A DNA stretch of 64,000 bases from Streptomyces sp. NBC_01237 (GCF_035917275.1 NZ_CP108508.1:7936001-8000000), one strand, 5' to 3'; shown: positions 35,571-45,083, counted from the first letter of the stretch. Notes: generated by a model from the sequence alone, not told the origin. Translations and numbers: made by a program.

Positions 35571-35591
35571 CTCTTGATGGAACATCAAGAG
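35571..35591. promoter_or_regulatory. 9-bp perfect inverted repeat
   Basis: CTCTTGATG and CATCAAGAG are separated by GAA. The repeat sits upstream of the gene at 35141-35485 and is placed like an operator. No regulator gene of that type is adjacent. Confidence 0.45.
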
Positions 35592-35838
35592 GGGGATAGA
35601 TGATTCATTCGTGCGAGCAGGTCGCTGGTCTCGAAGGGCGGGACCAGCTCGAAGTGCAGAGATAGTCACTTCTCTCAGAGGCGGAGGCAGGCCGCGCCTG
35701 GCGGTCTATCAGCGTGGCCCGGCCGCCACCGCAGCTCGATCCTCGCGCCTCGCACGGGCCACCGCACCCTGAGTCCCAGCCGTGGAGCAGCGAGATCGGT
35801 GTGAGCCGCAGGCTAACGAGAGAGCTCAGAAGGCCGTC

Positions 35839-36519
35839 TCAGGCCGTGCCCTTCCGTTCCTCCTCCAGCTCCTTGAGGGCATCGTCCAAGGTGACGTCGC
35901 CCTTGCTCCGCTCCACAAATGCCAGGCCCGCCTTGTACACCTCGCGATGTTCCGCGACTACTCGCCGCAGGGGCATCGGCCGGCTCCGAATCTCCCGACC
36001 GTTAGTCAGCGTCACACGCAGCTGGAACGCCATCAGGGCGGTGTACCACCTCTGCGGGTATGGACCTCGGCTGATCAAGTCGGCCAGAACCCACCTGACC
36101 CCGCCATGAGCGGGTATCACTTTTTGATCTTCGCCCTCAAGGAAGGTGAAATCGAAGAACTGTGCGATCACCGGCATTTCCAGCAGTCGCCTGAACGCAT
36201 ACCTCATGGCGACGCCGACCGGCCAAAAGGACGGCATCCACCCGATCATTTGGACCTTCTCGACCTGTACATCCGCCGCAGATCGATTGATGGCGTGGAC
36301 ATGGAAGGACGTGCACCACCGGCTCTTGTCTTCCGCCAGGTATGCCTCGCGGATGTTGTGGGGACGCCGACGCACCCGAAGCTTCAGGCGGGGCGCATTC
36401 CTGCGATAAGTGGCCCAGGACGCGACCATGTTGGCCATGGTCCCAACAGCGCTACACACGGCGACAAGGAGGGCGACTGCTGCAAGCGACATGACAACAA
36501 GATGCCCAGCCCTCGACAC
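35839..36519 (-). CDS. Membrane-anchored hypothetical protein
   Basis: This is a 226-residue protein with one N-terminal membrane helix (LAAVALLVAVCSAVGTMANM, about residues 12-34). A basic linker (RLKLRVRRRPHN) and a domain of about 150 residues follow (SFHVHAINRSAADVQVEKVQ, then AMRYAFRRLLEMPVIAQFF). A charged helical end (LDDALKELEEERKG) closes it. The start at 36519 is GTG. The family is unknown. Confidence 0.6.
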   Translation of the reverse strand: MSRAGHLVVMSLAAVALLVAVCSAVGTMANMVASWATYRRNAPRLKLRVRRRPHNIREAYLAEDKSRWCTSFHVHAINRSAADVQVEKVQMIGWMPSFWPVGVAMRYAFRRLLEMPVIAQFFDFTFLEGEDQKVIPAHGGVRWVLADLISRGPYPQRWYTALMAFQLRVTLTNGREIRSRPMPLRRVVAEHREVYKAGLAFVERSKGDVTLDDALKELEEERKGTA

Positions 36520-36937
36520 CTACGACCCAAATTTGAGGAACATCAGCGGTAGGAAACGTTCGCCGGTAAATGCACCGGTTTCATGTCACCCAATAGGCCA
36601 CAACCACTGGCCGCGCTCCACCTCGCGAACCGGCCTACCGCGGCTTGGTTCAGAGAAGTGACCAGGCCGAAGCTGATGGCTCCGGTCCACAGGGGGCGCG
36701 GCATCGCTTCCGCCAGGCCCCCCCTGGCGGCTGGGCCGGGAAGCGGGCCGGAAGCGCCGGAAGGGGGAACCGGCCCCTTGGGGGGCCTGGCGCGTCGGGC
36801 CGCTGCCCGTAGTACTGATCCTCACGCCGCACCCGGTTCCTCGCATCCGGGCCGGTGGGGGCTGGCTTCTCGCGTCCGGCGGCCTCCGACCGGGTGAGGG
36901 TGTCTCGCCCGGGCTTTCCGCCGGCAGACGTGATGGC
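36520..36937. other. Region without a supported gene, with strong secondary structure
   Basis: About 420 bases with no convincing gene. Bases 36711-36792 form nested inverted repeats, described separately. Confidence 0.5.
36711..36792. repeat. Nested inverted repeats
   Basis: CGCCAGGCCCCCC (36711-36723) is perfectly inverted at 36780-36792. A smaller hairpin (CGCCAG and CTGGCG, 36711-36729) lies within the left arm, so two alternative structures are possible. It lies between two minus-strand genes and may be a terminator or a recombination or transfer site. Confidence 0.5.
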
Positions 36938-37060
36938 CTACTTCCGTGCCCGCGCTGCCTCCAGGTCCGCCCGGCACGAGGGACAGAGCGGGTTCCCGCC
37001 GACTCCGTATCTTTGTGTGGGCTGACGGCACGAGGCGCAGGGACCGGTCTGAATGCTCAT
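36938..37060 (-). CDS. 40-residue zinc-ribbon protein
   Basis: The ATG at 37060 gives MSIQTGPCASCRQPTQRYGV, then GGNPLCPSCRADLEAARARK and a TAG. Two CxxC pairs (CASC and CPSC) about 17 residues apart form a complete zinc ribbon. It lies downstream of the ImuB-like gene on the same strand. Small zinc ribbons of this type may bind nucleic acid; the role is unknown. Confidence 0.7.
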   Translation of the reverse strand: MSIQTGPCASCRQPTQRYGVGGNPLCPSCRADLEAARARK

Positions 37061-37307
37061 GGCCTCCAGGGTACGAACCCAGGGGCGGGAGGCAGGGATG
37101 CCGCCCCTGCGGTTCGTGTCCGCGTAGGTCCAGGTCGGCGTGGTGTCGGTCGTCCGGGGCGGTGCGGGCGGCCCGAGCCCGTGCGGTGGGCCGGGTCTGG
37201 GCTCGGGGTGGGGCGGATGGGTGTGCGGTGCAGGTGCTGCCGGGTCTCTTCGTGGGGTGGTCGGGGGTCACCGGCTCGGTGTCGGTCACCTGGTCGGCCT
37301 GCTGGTG

Positions 37308-38325
37308 CTATCCGGCTCTCGGGAAGGCGGAGGCTGCTCCGGCGGTGCCGGGGCCGTAGCGGGCACGAGCCCGGTCGAGGGCATTTTCGAGGCGTCGGAG
37401 TTTCTCGTCGCGGTCGTCGAGGGTGAGCTGGTGCACGGCGTGCTCGGCGGGGCAAAGGCGCTCTGCGCGCAGAGCCAGTGTGCGGACGCGGGCGCGCTGG
37501 AGGCCGAGGGCGGTGAGGAGTTCGCGGCCGGTGGTGGCGAGGGCGGGGGTGTGGGCAGTGGGTTCGGTAAGGGTGCGGCTGCGGGTGGTCTGGGTGCGGT
37601 CGGCGTAGGTGACGGTGAGTGTGAGGGCCTGGGTGATCTCGCCGGTGGTTCGCAGCCGGGCGCCGAGTTCTTCGGCGAGGCCGAGGACGGTGCGGTGGTG
37701 GGTGGTCGGGGTCGAGTTCGTCGTGGTCGAAGCGGTGGTGGGCGCTGCGGGTCTTGGGGGCGGCGGATGGGACGACGGGGCGTTCGTCGATACTGCGGGC
37801 GAGGTCGTGGGCTTGGCGGGCGGCGCCGGTGCCGAGGATTCGCTGGAGTGTGGCGGGCGGGGTGTCGGCGATGGCGCCGACGGTGGTGATGCCGTAGCGG
37901 GCGAGCGTGCGGGCGGTCCTGGGGCCGATGCCGGGCAGGGCCGCGGCCGGTTTCGGGCGCAGGAATGCGGCGATCTCGTACGGGTCGTCCCCGACCACCG
38001 TGGCGGCGCCGGGCGGGGTGGAGGCTGCGGCCATGGCCGAGATCCCGCGTGTGGGACCGGCGCCGGCCGAGCTCTGGACACCGTGGAGCGCCAGCAGTCG
38101 GAGGCGGAGCAGGTCGACGATGCCTTCGACGTCGCGGTTCCAGAATCTCAGGGCTCCGGTGAGGTCGGCGTAGGCGGACCAGTCGGCGGGCAGGGGCTCG
38201 ATGCGGGGGCTGATGCCTTCAAGGACTGTGAGGAACTGTCCGTACAGGCTGTCGGTCCGCTCTGCGGGATGAAAGTGGATCCGCAGGATCGCGCGTGGCC
38301 GCGGCGGCGTGGTGTTCGTGGTCAT
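37308..38325 (-). pseudogene. ImuB-like Y-family polymerase, frameshifted
   Basis: The ATG at 38325 overlaps the DnaE2 stop by 4 bases (ATGA). The frame encodes a Y-family polymerase-like core (MTTNTTPPRPRAILRIHFHP, ADLTGALRFW, LPGIGPRTARTLARYGITTV with the helix-hairpin-helix). The catalytic Asp-Glu pair is absent (AYADLTG), as in ImuB. Near 37701-37713 one extra base shifts the frame after FDHDELDP. The coding continues one frame over as TTHHRTVLGLAEELGARLRT through GAASAFPRAG at 37308, so the gene is broken or misread there. ImuB normally links the beta-clamp to DnaE2. Without the shift, length would be about 339 residues. Confidence 0.75.
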
Positions 38326-41300
38326 CCGGCGCTCCCCGGGCTCTTGTGGCCGAGGCGGGTGAGGTCGGCCGAGCGGGTGCCGGCGGGCTGGAGATCGCTC
38401 CACGGGTGGAGTCGGGCGCCTGCGGTGCCGTCCGGGATTGTCCTGACGGTGTGGGGCTGGGCGGGTGTGGATGCCGGGGCCTGGTCCAGGAGGTCGAGGA
38501 CGGCCTGGGGTCCGTGGGTGGCGCGGGCGGTGGCCAGTGCGTCGAGGTCCCACGCCATTTCGCCGACGACGGTGCGTCGTGGGCCCCGGGCTTCGACGGT
38601 TCCGCGGACGAGGAGCAGGCCGTGGTGGAAGATCGTGTGTGCGCATTCCTCGTGGGTGTTCTCGAAGAAGGCGAGGTCGACGAGGCCGGAGCCGTCTTCG
38701 AGGGTGACGAAGATGATCCGTTTTCCTGACGCGATGGGCGGGGTCTGGGTGGAGGCGCGGACGCCGGCCACGAGGACGCGTTGTCCGGGGTGCATCGTGC
38801 GCAGGTGTGCGGCGTCGGTGGCGCCGATCTCGCGCAGGAGCCAGTGGTGGTCCTCCATCAGGTGTCTGGAGACGTCGATCTTGAGGACGCCGAGCTCGGC
38901 GTCCAGTTGTTCGCGGGCGGTCGTCTCCCGTAGTCCGGACGGGCCTGCGGCGTGGAGTGGGGTGTCGAGCGGGAGCTGTCCGGTGGTGGGGCGGGTGCGG
39001 GCCTGGTGGTGGATCTCGGTCGCCTGGAGCAGGAGGTCGCGTCGCGTGGTGTTCCCCTTCAGCCGGTCGAGGGCGCCGATGCGGATGAGGCGTTCGAGGG
39101 TCGGCAGTTTGGGGTGGGCGCGGGCGTAGAGGTCCTGCAGTGAGGTGTAGGGGCGGCCGTGGGCGATCCGTGTGACCTCCTGGTCGGAGATGCCGTGCAC
39201 CGAGGCGAGGGAGATCCGTACGCCCCCGCCGGATTCGGTCTGTTCGACCGTGTACTGGGGCTTGGAGAGGTTGATGTCGACGGGCAGGACAGGCACGTCG
39301 TGGCGTCGGGCGTCGGCGACGATCACCCGGGCCGGCCACATACCTGGGTCGTGCTCCAGCAGTCCGGCGTAGAGGGCGGCGGGGTGGTGTGCCTTGAGCC
39401 ACGCGGACTGCAGTGCGGGAACGGCGAAGGCCACGGCGTGGGCGCGGCAGAATCCGTACGCTCCGAACGAGGCGACGGTGTCCCAGACGTCGTCGAGGAC
39501 CTCAGGGCTGTAGCCGCGGGCCCCGGCCAGTCGCCGGAACCACGTCTCGACGTGTGCCAGGCGCTGTTCGTTGCTGAGTGCGCGGCGGGCTACCTCGGCC
39601 AGCGCGCGGTCGCAGCCGGTCATGACCGCGAGAATGTCGATAATTTGTTCGTGCCAGATGGTCACCCCGTACGTGTCGCGCAGGACCGGCTCCAGGTCGG
39701 GATGCGGGTAGACGGGTGCGGCGCCGTGGCGGGCGGCGATGAAGAGGGCGGGCATGCCGCCCTGGACCGGGCCCGGCCGGAACAGGCTGATGTCCGCGAT
39801 CACGTCCTGCGGGCCGCGGGGCTGGAGCCTGCCGACAAGATCCTGCTGCCCAGGTGACTCCAGCTGGAACATGCCGACCGTGTCCGAGTTCTGGATCAGC
39901 GCGAAGGCGAACCGGTCGTCGAGGGGGACGTGGTCGGGATTGTCGAGGTCGATGGCCTTGCCGGTCGTGCGGCGGATCTCCGTGACGGCGTGGGCCATGG
40001 CGGACTGCATCCGCACGCCCAGGACGTCGAGCTTGAGGAGGCCCAGGTCCTCGACATCCTCCTTGTCGGCCTGGAGCATGGGGTACTCGCCGCCGGGTGT
40101 GGGCTGCACCGGCAGCCGGTCCAGGAGGCTCGCGTTGGAGAGGATCACCCCGCAGGGGTGCATGGCGATTCCGCGCGGCAGCGCGTCCAGGCCTTCGGCG
40201 AGCTCCCACAGCGGCCCGAACTTCTCCGCCTCAGCAGCGAGTTGCCGGAGCTCGGGGAGTTCGGTGAGGGCCGAGCGGATGTCGCAGGCGCGGATGTGCG
40301 GGAAGGATTTCGCGATCCGGTCCACGGTGGCCGGTTCCAGGCCGAGCGCGAGGCCGGTGTCCCTGAGGGCGTGGCGGGCGCGGTAGGTCTCGGGCATGCC
40401 GGTGACCGCGACCCGTTCCCGGCCGAAGCGGGTGATGATCCGGTCGTAGACCTCCAGGCGGCGCGCGGATTCGACGTCGATGTCGATGTCCGGCAGCGAT
40501 GCCCGCCGCTCGGACAGGAACCGTTCGAAGAGCAGCCGGTGCTCCAGCGGGTTCGCCGTGGCGACGAACAGGCTGTGGTTGACCATGGATCCGGCGCCGG
40601 AGCCGCGCGCCGCGACCCGGATGCCCATGTCCCGCACGTCGGCGACGACCTGGGCGACTGCGAGGAAGTAGGGCTCGTAGTGCAGGCGGCCGATGATGCC
40701 GAGTTCGTAGTCGAGCTGGTCCATCGCGCGCTGGTCCCGGTCGAGGCCGCGGGCGGTCATGCCTGTCTCGCACCTCTGCCGCAGGAGCCGCATTCCTCCT
40801 TCCGGCCCCGGTCCGGCGCCGACCACGGAGGGCTCGGGGAAATGCGGTACTCCCAGCCCCAGGTCCTGTACGGGGTCGATCCTGCACGCGTCGGCGACGG
40901 CGACGGTGTCGGCGATCAGCTGCCCGGCCCGGCGCCATCCGGCCCCGGCGGCGGCCGCCACCCGCTCGGCGATCGCGGTCATCGCCGGCCCGTCCTTGAG
41001 CCAGCGCTCACCGCAGTCCAGGCGGCGCCGGTCGATGGGCCGCAGCAGGCGGGCCGAGTCCAGGACGTCCGCGATCCGGTGCTGGGCGGGGTCGGCATAG
41101 CGGACGGCGTTGGTCACGACCGCGGGGATGGCGAGGCGGTCGGCGAGCGCGAGGGTGTGCGCGGCCAGGCGTACGGAGCCCGGGCCGGTGCCGGACAGGC
41201 CCCAGCACACGATCTCCAGGCGCAGCCCGTCCCCGGCGGTCTGCCGCCACGGGGCGAGGAGCCGCTCGGCCACGTCCGGGCGGCCGGCGGCGAGAGCGCG

Positions 41301-41768
41301 CAGGGGCTCGGAGGCGGGGCCGAGCAGCACCGTCAGCCCCTCGTCCGCATATCGGGCGAGGGCTTCCCACGATGCCATCGGCGGTGTGCCCGTGGGGAAG
41401 GCGTCGGCGTGTGCGGTGGACACCATCCGGCACAGCCGCCCCCATCCGCCTGCGTTCCGGGCCAGGAACGTCGCGCGGAACGGCGCCTCGGCGACATGCT
41501 CGCCGCCGCGCACCGGGGTCCGGCGGCGCACCGTGGCGGGCGGGGCGTGGGCGGCGACACCCAGATCGACCCCGAACAGCGGCTTCACACCCGCGGCCGC
41601 GGCCGCCTTCGCGAAACGCACCGTGCCGGTGACCATGTCGCGGTCGGTCAGGGCAAGCGCCCCGATCCCGCGCTCGGCGGCCCGGGTGATCAGGTCGAGC
41701 GGGTGCGAGGCACCGTAGCGGGCCGAAAACCCACTACTGACATGCAAGTGAGGAACTCCTCCACGCAT
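38322..41768 (-). CDS. dnaE2: Error-prone DNA polymerase III alpha subunit (DnaE2)
   Basis: This is a 1148-residue DnaE2/ImuC-type polymerase. The PHP domain occupies residues 1-220 (HLHVSSGFSARYGASHPLDL). The polymerase palm carries the acidic residues LPDIDIDVESARR (about residue 424). A helix-hairpin-helix region lies near residue 850 (YTSLQDLYARAHPKLPTLER). An OB-fold lies near residue 1000 (VLVAGVRAST, LEDGSGLVDLAFFENT). It copies past DNA damage and causes mutations, with ImuB as partner. The ATG at 41768 is chosen because GGAGG lies upstream; an in-frame start at 41813 is weaker. A putative LexA box at 41830-41845 suggests SOS control. The downstream ImuB-like gene is coupled by ATGA overlap. 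No ImuA-like gene is adjacent. Confidence 0.93.
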   Translation of the reverse strand: MRGGVPHLHVSSGFSARYGASHPLDLITRAAERGIGALALTDRDMVTGTVRFAKAAAAAGVKPLFGVDLGVAAHAPPATVRRRTPVRGGEHVAEAPFRATFLARNAGGWGRLCRMVSTAHADAFPTGTPPMASWEALARYADEGLTVLLGPASEPLRALAAGRPDVAERLLAPWRQTAGDGLRLEIVCWGLSGTGPGSVRLAAHTLALADRLAIPAVVTNAVRYADPAQHRIADVLDSARLLRPIDRRRLDCGERWLKDGPAMTAIAERVAAAAGAGWRRAGQLIADTVAVADACRIDPVQDLGLGVPHFPEPSVVGAGPGPEGGMRLLRQRCETGMTARGLDRDQRAMDQLDYELGIIGRLHYEPYFLAVAQVVADVRDMGIRVAARGSGAGSMVNHSLFVATANPLEHRLLFERFLSERRASLPDIDIDVESARRLEVYDRIITRFGRERVAVTGMPETYRARHALRDTGLALGLEPATVDRIAKSFPHIRACDIRSALTELPELRQLAAEAEKFGPLWELAEGLDALPRGIAMHPCGVILSNASLLDRLPVQPTPGGEYPMLQADKEDVEDLGLLKLDVLGVRMQSAMAHAVTEIRRTTGKAIDLDNPDHVPLDDRFAFALIQNSDTVGMFQLESPGQQDLVGRLQPRGPQDVIADISLFRPGPVQGGMPALFIAARHGAAPVYPHPDLEPVLRDTYGVTIWHEQIIDILAVMTGCDRALAEVARRALSNEQRLAHVETWFRRLAGARGYSPEVLDDVWDTVASFGAYGFCRAHAVAFAVPALQSAWLKAHHPAALYAGLLEHDPGMWPARVIVADARRHDVPVLPVDINLSKPQYTVEQTESGGGVRISLASVHGISDQEVTRIAHGRPYTSLQDLYARAHPKLPTLERLIRIGALDRLKGNTTRRDLLLQATEIHHQARTRPTTGQLPLDTPLHAAGPSGLRETTAREQLDAELGVLKIDVSRHLMEDHHWLLREIGATDAAHLRTMHPGQRVLVAGVRASTQTPPIASGKRIIFVTLEDGSGLVDLAFFENTHEECAHTIFHHGLLLVRGTVEARGPRRTVVGEMAWDLDALATARATHGPQAVLDLLDQAPASTPAQPHTVRTIPDGTAGARLHPWSDLQPAGTRSADLTRLGHKSPGSAG

Positions 41769-41829
41769 GACACCCTCCGCCTGAATACCCCCAAATCGAT
41801 ACCAAACACCCAACTACATTTCAACTGTA

Positions 41830-41845
41830 TCGAACAGTAATTCGA
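41830..41845 (-). promoter_or_regulatory. Putative LexA (SOS) box of dnaE2
   Basis: TCGAACAGTAATTCGA differs by one base from the actinobacterial LexA consensus TCGAACnnnnGTTCGA. It lies about 62 bases upstream of the dnaE2 ATG on the correct side. On the minus strand it is followed by TACAGT, a possible -10 element. LexA would repress until DNA damage. Confidence 0.7.
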
Positions 41846-42122
41846 ACATGCGAGTTTTGGGCAACGTGTATCAGCCAGGACGTGGGTGTTGTGGTCGCCC
41901 TGCGCAGCCTTCGCCCGGCACATCGTGCCCCCGCAGCGCGGGGCGCCACAGCACCGCTTTCGAGCCGGGTCACCGCAAGGTGCAGCGTGACCGGACGGAG
42001 CTGTGGTCGGCGGCGTTCAGCAGCGAGGCGAAACCGGTCGGTGGGTCCGGCGGCTCGGCGCGTTGTCGTAGGCCTGCGCGATCATGCGGTCTCCGGGCGG
42101 AAGGTCACTGGGAGGGGTTTCG
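41846..42122. other. Region without a supported gene
   Basis: About 280 bases between divergent dnaE2 and the gene at 42123; it includes upstream control sequence. The GGGAGGGG ribosome site of the next gene lies at its end. Confidence 0.4.
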
Positions 42123-43433
42123 ATGAATGGCTTGGTGAGGGACTTGGGCTGCCCGGACCGGTGCGTCGCGGCGGCGGAGGTACTGGTCAGCGGAGGGAAG
42201 GTGGCGGCGGAGGCCATCGTGCGTGAGCTGGCGGATGAGCTGTCGCCGGTGCAGTGGCTGGATGCCGTGCCCGTGCTCCAGCGCATCGGGGACGCGGCGT
42301 TCGACTGCCTGGTCCAGGGACTCCTCGACGCGTCCACGGCGGAGGCCAAGGACAGGGTCGGCCTCGCGTTCACATGGCTGGGCGCGAATTTTCTGGACCA
42401 GTACGTCACGGCGATGTCTCATACCTCGGCGTTCGTCCGCTGTCAGGCGGTGGTCGGGATACGGCTCTGTGATGGGGCCGGCGTGTCGACGGTCCCTGCT
42501 TTGGTGCCGTTACTCGGCGACCCCGACCCTGAGGTCGCCCAACAGGCGCAGGACACCTTGGTGATCCGTGGCAAGGAGATCGAAGCCAGCCTTGTTCCTC
42601 TCCTCCAGCAGATCCGGCGGGCGGGGCCCGGCCGACAGCGTGCCCGGGCGCTGACTGTCCTCGCGGCGCTCGGCGGTGAGACCGTGCTGCCCGCGCAAGA
42701 CGTGGCGGCAGTCGAGCGCCTCATCCGCGTGAAGCTCCCGAATGACCGGCCGACGGTGTCGGGGGCCTGCTGGAATCACTGGATCGCGGTACCGAGCGGG
42801 GATCAGGCCGGGATCATCAGCATCCTGGGCCTCACGGACCCGAGACCGGTGACCTTCGCGCTCGGCAACGACATCGTGGACTCCGACGGACACGACGCCG
42901 AACCGGGGAGTCACGGGCGCTTCACCAGGGTCTTCGTCACCCCGGACCTCGAAGGCTGGACCTTCGTGCTCGGCGCGTGGTGCGACCCCTGCGACGCGGA
43001 ACGGAGCGAGGACGTCCTGAGGCTCTGCACTCTCCTCAGCTCACGCTACGGACGCGCCGCGGCGTACTACTACGGCGCTCAAGGCGATGGCTCCGCGTGG
43101 CTCGTCACTGATCACGGCAAGGTGCTCCGACGCTACAGCGAGACCGGCGAAGGCGAGGACCATCTGCTCACCCTGGGCGATCCCCTTACGTTCGAACAGA
43201 CACGCAGAGAGGAACTCGGCCTCCAGCCCGTATGGGACGCCGCGCTGGAATCCGAGGACGACGCCGACGAATGGCAATGGGCAGCGTTCGAACTCGCACC
43301 CCAGATCGCCCAGCATCTCGGGACCAGCCCTCTCCGCATCAACTCGGAGACCACCTCACGCGGTGTCGGCGTCATCGCCCTGACCCCGTACGGAGTTGCC
43401 CACGGCGTGCCAACAGGCACGTACTGCATCTAA
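42123..43433 (+). CDS. HEAT-repeat protein with C-terminal unknown domain
   Basis: The ATG at 42123 follows GGGAGGGG and gives 436 residues. Residues 1-180 form HEAT-like helical pairs (AEVLVSGGKVAAEAIVRELA, VPALVPLLGDPDPEVAQQAQ). A beta-rich domain follows from about 215 (HWIAVPSGDQAGIISILGLT, RVFVTPDLEGWTFVLGAWCD, AYYYGAQGDGSAWLV). The second part resembles uncharacterised Streptomyces domains, possibly immunity-like proteins. The partner is unknown. It is divergent from dnaE2. Confidence 0.65.
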   Translation: MNGLVRDLGCPDRCVAAAEVLVSGGKVAAEAIVRELADELSPVQWLDAVPVLQRIGDAAFDCLVQGLLDASTAEAKDRVGLAFTWLGANFLDQYVTAMSHTSAFVRCQAVVGIRLCDGAGVSTVPALVPLLGDPDPEVAQQAQDTLVIRGKEIEASLVPLLQQIRRAGPGRQRARALTVLAALGGETVLPAQDVAAVERLIRVKLPNDRPTVSGACWNHWIAVPSGDQAGIISILGLTDPRPVTFALGNDIVDSDGHDAEPGSHGRFTRVFVTPDLEGWTFVLGAWCDPCDAERSEDVLRLCTLLSSRYGRAAAYYYGAQGDGSAWLVTDHGKVLRRYSETGEGEDHLLTLGDPLTFEQTRREELGLQPVWDAALESEDDADEWQWAAFELAPQIAQHLGTSPLRINSETTSRGVGVIALTPYGVAHGVPTGTYCI

Positions 43434-43532
43434 AGACTCTGCAGGCCGTGGACGACGTCGTCCCCTCTCGCGCCCGGCGTCCCCGTGGCGCAAGACTGAG
43501 CCCGCAGCTGGCCAGACGGGCCATCTAACACA

Positions 43533-43560
43533 CTCAGTCACAGTGGGGGTTGTGACTGAG
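43533..43560. terminator. Hairpin after the HEAT-repeat gene
   Basis: CTCAGTCACA (43533-43542) pairs with TGTGACTGAG (43551-43560) across an 8-base loop, 100 bases after the stop at 43433. It lacks a U run, so it may not be a classic terminator. Confidence 0.45.
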
Positions 43561-43683
43561 CGCAATAGTTGGCCCACGCGAAAGCGGTAAGGGCACACTG
43601 AGCTGGTGGGTTCATGGGTCATAAGACGCCGTGGCGTGCAGCGCTCTGACTGCCGAGGTGGCTTCGCGACGTACGGATCGCTC

Positions 43684-43935
43684 ATGATCGAACCTCAGAG
43701 AATTCGACGGTGTGGGTGGTGTGGTGTGGGGGACTGGCGGACCGATCCGACATTCGCGATGTGCCGGGCTCTGGTGGACGGGGCGGATCTGCCCTCGTTC
43801 GTAGGAGGTCCGTTCGACATCCGGGCTGTGGTGGCGGCCCATTCGGCCCGAGAAGATCGACGGAGCCGTCCTCGACGACGTTCCTTGGGAGAACTTTCCT
43901 CACAGCGAAGGATGCGGGTACTGCTTGCATCCTGA
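43684..43935 (+). pseudogene. Decayed Cys-containing small gene
   Basis: The ATG at 43684 opens MIEPQRIRRCGWCGVGDWRT, then FAMCRALVDGADLPSFVGGP. Coding-like content then shifts by one frame near 43800-43840 and goes on as EKIDGAVLDDVPWENFPHSE, GCGYCLHPDLAVGGQC. The two halves together hold CxxC and CxxC pairs, like a small zinc protein broken by one frameshift. The intact original length is unknown. Confidence 0.35.
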
Positions 43936-43989
43936 CCTCGCTGTCGGCGGCCAATGCGACGATCCCGGGACGACCACGCGAGGAGAGAC

Positions 43990-44427
43990 ATGGGTACGTG
44001 GGACATCGGCCCCTTCGACAACGACACCGCCGCCGACTTCGCCGGTGACCTGGACGAGGCAGCACTGGAAGAACATGAAGCCATGGTCCGGAGCGTGCTC
44101 AAGCGTTCCGCCGGGTCTGCAGACTTCCTGGGTATCTGCGACGGCGAGCGTGCCGTGGCCGCGGCGGCCCTGGTCGTCGCCCAGCATCCTGAGGGCGATC
44201 CGGCGTGTTCGAACTATGGCCCATCAGAGCCGCTACCAGAATTGCCTGCAGACCTTCGAATGCTCGCCGTCGACGCCCTGGACCAAGTGATCTCCAACCG
44301 GTCTGAACTCGCCGAGCTGTGGGCCAAAGCTGCGAACTGGTCAAAGTGGCGCCAGGACATCACCCGCCTCCGCGACATCCTTGGCCCTCCGATCCCGCCA
44401 CAAGAGGAAGCCCTCTTCGAGATCTAA
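43990..44427 (+). CDS. DUF4259 family protein
   Basis: This is a 145-residue protein starting MGTWDIGPFDNDTAADFAGD, the signature opening of DUF4259, recognised from memory. The rest is helical (DERAVAAAALVVAQHPEGDP, PADLRMLAVDALDQVISNRS). GAGGAGAGAC precedes the ATG. The family is common in actinomycetes and its role is unknown. It is a cytoplasmic protein. Confidence 0.85.
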   Translation: MGTWDIGPFDNDTAADFAGDLDEAALEEHEAMVRSVLKRSAGSADFLGICDGERAVAAAALVVAQHPEGDPACSNYGPSEPLPELPADLRMLAVDALDQVISNRSELAELWAKAANWSKWRQDITRLRDILGPPIPPQEEALFEI

Positions 44428-44506
44428 TCGGTTACCCAACGTCACAGACCACAGAACTTGAGCCAGACCCACTTGTCGGCAGCTTCCACCAGGCCCACAG
44501 GCACCT

Positions 44507-44526
44507 GGTGAGAAAAAGGGCTCACC
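44507..44526. terminator. Terminator between converging genes
   Basis: GGTGAG (44507-44512) pairs with CTCACC (44521-44526) around an A-rich loop, between the DUF4259 gene (+) and the gene ending at 44543 (-). Confidence 0.5.
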
Positions 44527-44542
44527 GCGGCAGCCGCTCGCG

Positions 44543-44932
44543 TCAGGAGGCGGCAGGCACTATTTCCAAGGTGGCCTGGGAACGAGGAGTTTTTTCCCCG
44601 GCCTTTCCCGGTTCAACGGTCCGGGGGTCTACCGCTTCGAGTGGCGAGCCCACCTTGTAGGGGCACTCGGGGTCGTCGGGTTGGTTGGGACGGTCGTGCG
44701 GCAAGAGGTAGAACGTACGGCGTGCGAAGAGGCCGCTGTCAGGCCGCCGCGGCGCGGTCGGAGCGAGGTTGGTGTAGCCGACGAGGCGGCCATCGCGTTC
44801 GTAGCGCGGTTTGCCCTTACGCGTGCTGACCTTGTCGAGGGCCTGCCGGACGTAGTCGAGATCTTCCGTGCTCTCCAGCCACACGACTTCGGCTTCCTGG
44901 GCGAGATCGCCTTCTTGGGGCATCGCGCTCAT
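44543..44932 (-). CDS. Hypothetical protein downstream of the replication genes
   Basis: This is a 129-residue protein starting with ATG at 44932, preceded by GGAGG. It contains VVWLESTEDLDYVRQALDKV and RTFYLLPHDRPNQPDDPECP. It has no signal or membrane segment. It is on the same strand as the helicase gene, 150 bases downstream of it, and could belong to the same element. The family is unknown. Confidence 0.6.
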   Translation of the reverse strand: MSAMPQEGDLAQEAEVVWLESTEDLDYVRQALDKVSTRKGKPRYERDGRLVGYTNLAPTAPRRPDSGLFARRTFYLLPHDRPNQPDDPECPYKVGSPLEAVDPRTVEPGKAGEKTPRSQATLEIVPAAS

Positions 44933-45083
44933 TGGGCCTCCTGGTTGTCTACGGCCGGGTGCCGGTCGGCAGGTGTGGCGGTCATGCGACTTCGGCCTCT
45001 GGCGGACCGTGTGCAGTCCTTCAGGGGAGCATCGCGTCCATCGTACGGTCGGTCTGCTGGGGATCCCAGGGCGCAGTGGCTGG

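Noticed and set aside
39930..41840. Plus-strand frame of 636 codons opposite dnaE2
   Set aside because: The minus strand encodes a complete DnaE2 with catalytic residues. The plus frame is low-complexity shadow.
41841..41856. Second possible LexA-like site overlapping TCGAACATGCGAG
   Set aside because: Its right half does not match the consensus; only the 41830 site is close enough.
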